Assembly: GCA_964017185.1 (NCBI GenBank)
Contig: OZ024872.1
Coordinates: 47,082,188 to 47,146,187, forward strand
DNA from: Rugalucina vietnamica
Taxonomy: Eukaryota; Mollusca; Bivalvia; Lucinida; Lucinidae
Length of the DNA stretch: 64,000 bases
Reading direction: 5' to 3'
The translations under genes were made by a program, and so were the position numbers. The notes beneath the pieces were generated by a model. That model saw only the letters and a program-made list of their open reading frames with translations. It had not been told where the DNA came from and ran no database searches. This document shows, one piece after another, positions 56,399 to 64,000 of this stretch (position 1 is its first letter; every line of letters starts with the position of its first letter).

Positions 56399-57592
56399 TA
56401 GTATGATTTCAATCGGTGACATCTTCGATTAATAATATAGCTACTGGGACAGCAAATCATGGTTTAGAAATTTTCGCTTTGAAAAATGAAAAAAAAAAAG
56501 TCAGTCGAATCATACAATTTTTTGCAGACAGGCAAGTTTATTTTATTAGACATACCGGGTCTGCCTGAAGGTTTTCAGTTAAGTAGTATTCCAGTTTCAC
56601 CTAACTTATGCAGATAAAAACTTGTATGGCTGCTGAGCTTGAGACGTCCTTTAAAAGCTAATATGTACATATTGGGTAAATGCGCTTGCGACAGACGAAG
56701 TCATAAATATATTGACAACATTTAAGTCACAAATTGATGCACTAAATAGCCTTAAATGGTTTATGGTCAATCGTAGTGTTTTGGAGTGGCATTATTGCCA
56801 GACAAATGAGCAATTTGGTCAGTCATTATTGTCACAGAAATTATTGTAAGGACAACAATGTTCAAAGAATTATGTTTCCTAGGATGATGTTTACTGATAT
56901 ATTAAGGAACTTGACCCCGCCATAAGATAATAGTACACGAAGAAGTCTGGATTCAAACCAAAGTGTAACAGTTTCCTACATTATTAAGTCTCTCACTGGA
57001 TCGTACAAAATGCAAACGACAGATAACAATACATACAATCCCCCACCAATAGACAGCCGGTGTCTAAGAAGCAGAATTGCTCAATATCTGACGCCTATCT
57101 TCAGTTAATTATTGGAAGACTTTTATATGTGGCGGCCCCCGAAGCCGAACAGTTAAGGGCGCTGTTTCTTAATCACTCGATCATCTCACCGCTGTGCCTG
57201 GTGTAGTGGGTTCGAGTCCCGCTCTGGTCTCATGTGAGACAAGCCAAGTTCTTCTTGCGGGTGTGTCAGGTGGTTTTTCTCGGGGGTTCTCCCGTTTTCG
57301 CCCCATCTACAGATTGGCCAGTCTCATATGAGCTAAAATCATCTTGAAATGGACCTAAAGCTGAATTAAAAAAATATATGCATACTCAATAACTCGTGAT
57401 GTGGCACTATGTTTTATCTTTGAGCTTCTTTGAAAGTTTCATCTTATTATATGTCTCCAATTTTGCTTAAGGAGATCTGACAACCTTAATTATTTACGTT
57501 CATCATTTCTTCAGTTAGAATAATAAGGTAATGGTATTACTGAATAATCAGAGATGCACTGCTATGACACTGACACACATAAAAATGACCTT
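56399..57592 (+). repeat. LU repeat unit, copy IX
   Basis: 56399-56905 matches 48560-49140 and 57370-57590 matches the 54110-54310 modules ('aactcgtgatgtggcac', 'agatctgacaacctta'). The part 56906-57369 is inserted and contains a SINE. Confidence 0.7.
57125..57330 (+). repeat. SINE with class II tRNA-like head
   Basis: 'gaagccgaacagttaagg' and 'gtagtgggttcgagtcccgc' (B-box at about 57208-57220) form a head with a long variable arm. The body 'gagacaagccaagttcttct', 'ggtgtgtcaggtggtttttc', 'gggggttctcccg' matches 13453-13540 on the opposite strand and resembles the V-SINE central region. Confidence 0.65.
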
Positions 57593-57872
57593 TAAATGTT
57601 TGAATTGATGCTTAACGTCCCAGTCGACAGCTCAAGTCATGTCGGGATGTTGCCTCCATTTTATGGGACTTTAACCCAAAATGAGGATGTCATGAAAAAG
57701 TGATTAAAATATAACCACCCAAGTTAGCCACAAAGTCTTATATGCTTTCCCTGGACAGGCTCATGCCAGAGCAATTGACCAGTAATCAGATGGTCACTCA
57801 GTAGCGTGTAAGCTTTGCCTGGAGGCACAAGCAGCCAATCTATTTCTTTAGGCCCCCATGGGCGAGAGCCCA
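57593..57872 (-). mobile_element. SINE-like retroposon family H, copy 5
   Basis: Perfect 12-bp target duplication AAAAATGACCTT at 57581-57592 and 57873-57884. The minus-strand body has 'gtgcctccaggcaaagctta', 'actgagtgaccatctgatta', 'aaaatggaggcaacatcccg' and tail 'aagcatcaattcaaac'. The clean duplication shows retroposition. Confidence 0.9.
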
Positions 57873-57884
57873 AAAAATGACCTT

Positions 57885-58378
57885 CATTACCAATTTGCCC
57901 TATGGGTTGGATGCAGCCTAGATGTAATGAAGTAATTGATGCAGTGTATGTACATGATATTGTTGGTTCAGCAGATTTTTTTTTCAATAACCCTAGGCAC
58001 TTCAAATTATTACAAATGTTAGGAGTAAAATATTAACAGCTGATTTTAGATAAAAAGAAGATCATTTTTCACTGGTGTGTTGTGTGATAAGATTGGCTCA
58101 GTATAGTTATATGTAATTGCATAGCCATAAAACTGACTATATGTCATTCTGTTGTTTTTTTTATATACATGTATATTCTACTGAAAAAATACACTGTTAT
58201 AACTGCAAGCTAGAGCTGTCAGCCAGATTAAATTCCTCCCTGTCAAGTCGAGGCTAAGAAACAACATCTAAGTAGGAGATTTATCAAACTTTTTATTCTG
58301 ACTTGTAATAATGAATAAATGCGCATTTAAGGGAATTTAAGGAAATTATATATGATTATATTGTCAGAGTTAAATTAT
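57885..58378. other. No gene recognised
   Basis: AT-rich spacer without supportable features. Confidence 0.45.
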
Positions 58379-58609
58379 GAGCCAAGTCATGAGAAAACCA
58401 GATTTTTGTCTATGTGAAAACCAATATGCAGATCAGCAGTGCAGTAAGCGCACAGCTGATCAGCATCTTTGTTTTCGCTTAGATAGCACAATTGCTCCTC
58501 AACTTATATACAAAATTTCAAGATTCTAGCTTTCTTCTGTGGGTGTACAGGACGGTTTGTGTCGGACCTGGTCGGAAATCCCGATGATCGTTTTCTCGTG
58601 TTGCGGCTC
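58379..58609. mobile_element. MITE family A, copy 5
   Basis: GAGCCAAGTCATGAGAAAAC on the left, 'cgttttctcgtgttgcggctc' on the right (in parts). The internal palindrome has 'agatcagcagtgcag / cacagctgatcagc'. Flanks are tat/atat. Confidence 0.8.
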
Positions 58610-58658
58610 ATATGAAAGCTGACAAAACAAATCTAATAGCTATAAGTTTTTGGTTATA

Positions 58659-59578
58659 CATAGGTCATTCAAAAAGTAATGCAATATGTAGCATATATTT
58701 GTGTATTTTCATCTGACAGAGGTAATGCTTTTAATTTCTGAAAGTTTGATTCAATCTGCATTCAGGAAAATAAACATTCACTAAATCAGATCATACACTT
58801 TATGTTGCTTAGCAACCATAGAATGGCAGCGAAGGTGCCGTGACTGCCAAAACCAATTTCCAAAAATCAAATAAATAAACATAAGGCTTTGGTATTTCTT
58901 TGATGGTGTTTTAAATAGCTATCTATTAATAATATACATGTTTGTGTAATGTCATCTTAGCCAGAACTTTCTAGGCAACTGCAATGTTCATACATGTAAA
59001 CTGTTGCTTAGCAATGCCAGAACCTATGCAATTTCGGTTATATGCATTTTCCATATACTTTGGTTGCTATGCAACGAAATACATGTATGTTATCTGAGAA
59101 TTGCATTTCATAGCAAGTAGTTTACAAAGCTTCATTGGCAGAAACAAATAAGTGACCGTGTGTAAATGTTTGATTAAATAAACTATATGTCAAATTCTAG
59201 CAGAATCTCTAGCCCCATTTTTCACCGTTCGATCCAGAAATTTTAGTCAGTTTTTCAACTTTCATTGGGTGTCATTTAAAATATATCAATCTTGAACAAT
59301 ATACACGACGGTTTTAAGTTTGGTGTGAGAAAATAAAGTGAATACTTTTAATTTGGTTTTAATGTCACCATGGCAACAGCTTTAAGAGTTGTGGCCAAGT
59401 GCCTTTTCCCAGTGTTCTATTGTTGCTAGGCAACAGGAAGTCGAGCATGTGACTAGGTGATGAATCTCTGAAGGTGGGCAAATTGAATTTAAGTTTCAAG
59501 AAATCTAATTCAAACTTTAATAATGTGTTCAAACAAAAAATTATAGTTAATATTGCATTAGTTATTGAATGACCCTCA
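58659..59578. mobile_element. Mariner-like non-autonomous element 2
   Basis: Left CATAGGTCATTCAAAAAGTA and inverse right TGAGGGTCATTCAATAACTA continue to 'atgcaatat', with TA at 58657-58658 and 59579-59580. The 920-bp interior has no transposase but holds five GTTGCnnnGCAAC-type palindromes or near-palindromes. Confidence 0.85.
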
Positions 59579-59692
59579 TATTTTCAAAGTCATATGAACA
59601 ATGTTTTTCTAACTTTTGATTAATTTAAACATTCTTCAGCTGTTTTTCAAAGTGTGTAAGTTCACTTGTAAAATATGCTTGTAGACAGAAAT

Positions 59693-59913
59693 GAGCCGCC
59701 TCGTGGGAAAACCAACAATCTGCATAGGCGAAAACAAAGGCGCAGATCAGCTTCGCGGTTCAGCGCCTTTGTTTTCGCTACTCGGATAGTACATTTCCTC
59801 TTCTACCTAAATCCGAAATTTCAAGCTTCTAGCTCGTTTCTGTGCTTGTACAGGTCGGTTTGTGTCAGACCTGTTCGAAAAACCACATTGTTGGTTTTCC
59901 CACGAGGCGGCTC
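59693..59913. mobile_element. MITE family A, copy 6 (near consensus)
   Basis: GAGCCGCCTCGTGGGAAAAC and GTTTTCCCACGAGGCGGCTC (in parts) are perfect inverted ends continuing to 'caacaat', with an AAAT target duplication. This is the best reference copy of the family. Confidence 0.9.
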
Positions 59914-60748
59914 AAATATAAATGGAGCCATAAAATAGCTGCATATAAGCCTGCTTAATGTTGTGTCACACAAAAACATGAATTTGCAAATGAAAACATG
60001 AAGAAAATGGCCAGCATGTGTTATGCTGCATAGATGTCATATTTTTATAACACAATATGTTTTAAAATTCAACTTTCAAGAACTTAGCATTTTTCTGTTT
60101 CTGGATGGGCCAGTTTGTGGTATTACTTGGCCAAAAACCAAGAAAACAGACTTAATTTAAGACAGCTTCAAAGAAGCATAATTATAACCATAAAATTAAT
60201 GAAAAGTCTGGACAAACAGGACAGATCCAGGCCAAAATGCTCTTCAGGAAACAGTCTGATCAAGCTCTACTTTGTTTGGTTTTTCATCAGAATGTCAAAT
60301 TCTAACATTTATTCAGTTTTTGTATAACCTACCTACAATTTATTGGCATATACTGTAAGTTTGATGTTAATAACTGTATGTTTTCATAAAAATATTGATA
60401 ATCATTTTCTAATGAAAACCATCATCTAGTTACAGCTTCCTGTCATCTATTTTCAGTAACAGGAATTACAATGTCTAGCATCTAAGTATAAATATCCTCA
60501 TACAAAAAGTCATGGCTGCTATTGTAAAACTGATATTTAAAAAAAGACACCAATATCAGACACTACATAATAAGGTGTCTTCTGAATCTACAGAGTTTCT
60601 AACAATAATGCTGAAAAACAAGTAAAAGAAATACATGTATAAAAATCAAATAAAACAACACCTCTAAAATTCAAAAGCTGACACATCTAAAATTGAAAAA
60701 TTGACATTAAAACAGCATGTTCGTTTTGTTTTCAAGCATGTCTAAAAT
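59914..60748. other. No gene recognised
   Basis: AT-rich. The 70-codon frame at 60115-60327 has no motif. Nothing supportable. Confidence 0.45.
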
Positions 60749-60892
60749 ACTGCAAATACGGAAAATTTCATGCGATTTATTTCACAACTTTTCTTCTTAC
60801 GAATTATTTGCAAGACCTTGAATTCCCAAGGCAACTCATTCAAGGATATTTGCAAAAATTAGGTTTGCACGAACAATTCCAAATTTACAGTA
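60749..60892. mobile_element. Short MITE with TACTGNAAAT ends
   Basis: TACTGCAAATACGGAAAA on the left and the inverse of TACTGTAAATTTGGAA on the right, 144 bp. The interior reads 'catgcgatttatttcac' and 'tttgcaaaaattagg', also partly inverted. Elements with ends of this type are common in aquatic invertebrates (from memory). Confidence 0.7.
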
Positions 60893-60960
60893 CTCAAGCA
60901 TGCCAAGTGAAAATTTGACATTGCACTTGATTCAGTACAGAATGTGGAGAGTACACTGAA

Positions 60961-61031
60961 AATATGTTGTTAACTATTTATAGCTTCTGGAAATTCCACA
61001 TTCCAGATGCTATAAATAGTTTACAACATAT
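60961..61031. repeat. 28-bp-arm foldback
   Basis: ATATGTTGTTAACTATTTAT then AGCTTCTGGAA pairs with TTCCAGATGCT then ATAAATAGTTTACAACATAT around 'attccaca'. Only two mismatches are seen. Confidence 0.85.
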
Positions 61032-61294
61032 ACATGTAATAATAATATGTTTGTTCTAATCAGGGCACATGCTCCAATTGGAGCACACCGAGGTCTTTCC
61101 TGAATAACTCTTAGGCTGGTATTTCAGTATTTTATCATTTATGTATCCTAGCAGGTGTATTAAAACTTCTCTTTTGAAGCTCACTAAGATACTTGTCAGT
61201 TAACGAACAATTATGTACATGTAATAATAAGTACTATAAATCACACTATATTTTGATTTCTGAATTAATAAAATGAATAATTAACTAGAAAATG

Positions 61295-62278
61295 TGTTTA
61301 TGAAACACTATGCCCCCAACTGGTAAGCCATTTTCAAGATGTAAAAATGTCCAAAAAATGACTAAGTTCAAATTGGAAAAAAAGTGACAAAAATTGATCT
61401 GAGGAGTATATCCCAACCACATGCATATCTTCAAAGCATGGTCACAATGTCTGCAAAGTTTCAAAAGTATCGGTATCAAATTGTAGGAGGAGTTGCGCAC
61501 ACAAGGTACCCTCTATCCATCCACTAAAATTAAAAAAAAAATGACTAAGTTCAAATTGTGAAAAAAATGACAAAAAATAATCCAAAGATTATATCCAAAC
61601 CACAAGCATATCTTCAGACCATGCCCATAATACATGTAAAGTTTTAAATAAATTGGCATGAAACTGTAGGAGGAGTTGCGCACACAAGGTACCCACTGCC
61701 CATTCACTGACATTGTCAAAATGCTCAAAAAATGGATAAGTTCAAATTGCGAAAAAAGTGACAAAAATTAATCTGAGGATTATATCCAAACCACATGCAT
61801 ATCTTCAAAGCATGGTCACAACATCTGTAAAGTTTCAAGAGAATCGGAATAAAACTGTAGGAGGAGTTGCGCACACAAGGTATCCACTATCTATTCACTT
61901 TATCAAGAATTAAAAAGGGAAATAACTCTCACAGAATTGGCCCCTAGCCCCATGAATTTACCTGAAAGAAAAAATACAGGTCCTCTTAATTTTCATATAC
62001 AAACTACATACCAAATTTCAAGATCCTAGCTCTAACGGTTCCTGACGGAGTGCTCACGCATCACAGACAGACTGACTGATAGACTGACTGACTGACTGCA
62101 CGGACAGACCAAAACCACATGCATATCTTCAAAGCATGGTCACAACATCTGTAAAGTTTCAAGAGAATCGGAATAAAACTGTAGGAGTTGCGCACACAAG
62201 GTATCCACTATCTATTCACTTTATCAAGAATTAAAAAGGGAAATAACTCTCTTCTTCGAAGTTGGGGGCATAATAAAC
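61295..62278. mobile_element. Family F element with internal tandem units
   Basis: Ends GTTTATgaaacactATGCCCCCAAC and GTTGGGGGCATaatAAAC are short inverted repeats. Inside, the unit 'accacatgcatatcttcaaa', 'aagtttcaaaagtatcgg', 'gtaggaggagttgcgcac' recurs at about 61417, 61600, 61789 and 62110 (period about 185 bp). A gact repeat lies at about 62070-62098. Same tandem-core architecture as E; no protein. Confidence 0.75.
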
Positions 62279-62306
62279 AAAACCAACAATTGACATAGAT
62301 AAGACT

Positions 62307-62534
62307 GAGACACGTCATGGGAAAATCGGATGTTTGCCTAGGCAAAAACAAAGGCGCAGATCAGCTGTGCAGCACAGCTGATCAGCACCTTTGTTTTCAC
62401 TACAGCGATAGTACAATTCCTCTTCTTTCTAAATCCAAAATTTTCAGCCTCTAGTCATTTTCTGTAATTGTACAGCTCAGTTTGTGTCGGACCTGTTCTG
62501 AACTCACATTGTTGGTTTTCTAAAGACGCAGCTC
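62307..62534. mobile_element. MITE family A, copy 7
   Basis: Degenerate left end (gagacacgtcatgggaaaat), internal palindrome 'gcagatcagctgtgcagcac / agctgatcagc', right end 'ggttttctaaagacgcagctc' (in parts). Confidence 0.75.
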
Positions 62535-62774
62535 ATTCTGTAATCTTTTGGTTTTAGTCAACAAAAGCTTGGCTATATTCATAATGTAAGTAAATGAAAA
62601 CTAAACCTACTTATACTATAACAATGGCATAATCATTTATATCTGACAAACGACTAGTATAAAAGACTAAGCATGACAAACTGAGAACACCTGAGCATAC
62701 ACCAAATGACAACTTGGGTCAGCTTGGACAACCAGTCCGACATCAGATTGAGTAGGCTAGCTGAATGTACAATC

Positions 62775-62998
62775 AAAAGGTAAAAGTAGGCAATGATCAG
62801 GAAACGGTGCAATCAGACAGAAATTCCCACTCCAAAAACTGAGATCTGAAAAACTAAATTCACAATCAGGTACTAAGAAAACATATTGTAAGCTGAGTGA
62901 GTAGCTATTTCTCTATAGGCAGCCACTCAGATACCCAAATTTACTAAAATATGAAAAGGTACATAAGATGCAAACAGCACAAAAATTCAATGCCAAAA
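62775..62998 (-). mobile_element. Retroelement family B, minus-strand end fragment 2
   Basis: The reverse complement reads 'gtgctgtttgcatcttatgt', 'tctgagtggctgcctatag', 'cagtttttggagtgggaatt', 'tgatcattgcctacttttac'. The last 220 bp of the family. Confidence 0.7.
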
Positions 62999-63001
62999 CA
63001 T

Positions 63002-64000
63002 ATCCAGAGGACTAATGGTCCTGTAAACGCTCACCTGATCTGGACAGCTTTACTTGTAGGAGAGCTAATGACCCCTGCCCTGGGGTGTGGCCTGTATGGA
63101 CCCAAAGGACATGGTTGTCATGTTTAGTAAAGAGGATTACTTAACATTGCTACACACAAAATATAAAAGCTCTAGGACTCATGGTTTCTGAGAAAAAGGC
63201 TTTTGTGTGTTTTTCCCATTGTAAGTATATGGGAGCTAATGACCCCCCGGGTGGGGCCATTTTTGACCCCAGGGGCATGATTGGCAGGATTTATGTAAAG
63301 CGCCACATAACATTGCTGCATACTTAATATACAAGCTTTGGGTCTTGTAGTTTCAGAGAAGGTTTTTTCATCAGGTCTGGATCATCTCGGAAAATCGCAA
63401 TCGAAATTATCGTGCAGATGCGCGATGGCGCCATGTATTTACCGGCAGTACAGGAGGTTCCATATTTCAATAGAAATGAGACAATTTTATCGCGGTTCTG
63501 CGTGATAGAAAGCTTATACGATTGCTATCAATTAGCCTGGTTTTCGACAATTTGGCTCAGCTTTTTTCGGATGTGATCGGACCACGGAACTAGGATTTCA
63601 ACCATCTGCAGACAAAATCACAGAATTTTTCTACTAACCATTTTTACATCATTTTGATCTCTGATCTTTGAAAGAGTTTCAGATAGTAAAATATTTGTTT
63701 GTAATCTTTTATTTCTGGGTTGTAATCTTTTTTGAAGAGGGGGACCTTACCGCTGGAGCCCACACCTCAAGTATCGAAGATCGCGCATATGTGCGATCAG
63801 CCATTTCTGATTTGTTTCATTCTTTGGTCTCAATTTGTTTCATTAGTCAGAATTATTGGTTTGGATTCCCCTTGATAAGGAGAATTAAATGTCCCGTACA
63901 TATGTGATCATTTCGATCGCGATTTTCTGAGATGATCCAGACCTGTTCATGTTTCTACTATTATAAGCCTATGGCAGATATTCACGCACCTGGGCATGGC
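63002..64000 (+). mobile_element. Family D element, copy 5 (runs off the window)
   Basis: Left end 'ccagaggactaatggtcctg' and 'taaacgctcacctgat' match family D copy 4. Two modules with 'ctaatgacccc' and 'acataacattgct' text follow. It is interrupted by the element at 63372-63945. The right end lies beyond 64000. Confidence 0.65.
63372..63945. mobile_element. 574-bp TIR element with 5-bp TSD
   Basis: CAGGTCTGGATCATCTCGGA then AAATCGC on the left; the right end is its near-perfect inverse (GCGATTTTCTGAGATGATCC then AGACCTG), together about 34 bp. TTCAT flanks both sides (63367-63371, 63946-63950). The 79-codon frame inside is unremarkable. Inserted in family D copy 5. Confidence 0.85.

Noticed and set aside
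55128-56460. Several overlapping ORFs of 70-106 codons in the DR1 array
   Set aside because: They repeat the same tandem unit in translation; repeat-derived, not coding.

Overview
The window looks like a piece of an animal genome, most probably a bivalve or other mollusc. It is AT-rich and has no bacterial gene packing. It carries tRNA-derived SINEs, non-LTR retrotransposon remnants, Helitron-like repeats with internal tandem cores, and many short inverted-repeat elements. The mollusc assignment is an inference from repeat types I recognise, not a species identification. I found no intact host protein-coding gene. The only convincing coding matter is mobile: two separated pieces of a Crypton-type tyrosine recombinase (minus strand, 11.7-13.3 kb), a decayed LINE with a recognisable reverse transcriptase (minus, 21.0-24.5 kb), an RNase H remnant of another LINE (plus, 20.26-21.0 kb), and C-terminal scraps of an RT-type retroelement (5.0 and 27.6-28.2 kb).

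Layout. About nine diverged direct copies of a multi-module non-coding unit (called LU here) form the backbone: roughly 1-2.9, 2.9-4.0, 27.2-31.0, 32.3-33.4, 37.8-39.6, 41.4-46.6, 47.4-49.1, 52.2-54.5 and 56.4-57.6 kb. Younger elements sit in them. Because the LU copies are paralogous, several insertions can be dated relatively and given exact ends by reading the matching empty site in another copy. Region 7.9-11.3 kb holds Helitron-like D elements with a mariner-type element inside. Region 11.3-15.9 kb holds the recombinase pieces, hairpin MITEs and SINEs. Region 15.9-18.7 kb ends in a GC-rich, promoter-like patch. Region 19-25.7 kb is LINE and foldback DNA. Region 33.8-36.5 kb is one TIR element with TA flanks and palindromic subtermini. 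Region 49.5-56.4 kb holds two large tandem-core elements. Region 58-64 kb is almost wall-to-wall MITEs and tandem-repeat elements.

The pattern I find most worth following is that three unrelated tandem-core repeats carry textbook nuclear-receptor sites in every unit: extended AGGTCA sites at 6.9-7.5 kb, perfect inverted AGGTCA-n3-TGACCT sites at 49.8-50.3 kb, and perfect DR1 sites, more than ten of them, at 54.7-56.3 kb. Other structural oddities are a 375-bp block repeated 2.4 times inside the RT of the LINE, a spacer-less inverted duplication next to a 49-nt T run, a 34-bp ultra-truncated retroposon with an 11-bp target-site duplication, and a hairpin MITE family in which two of five copies have lost the hairpin. 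I see no sign of a new enzymatic or immune system. Most of the window is repeat archaeology.
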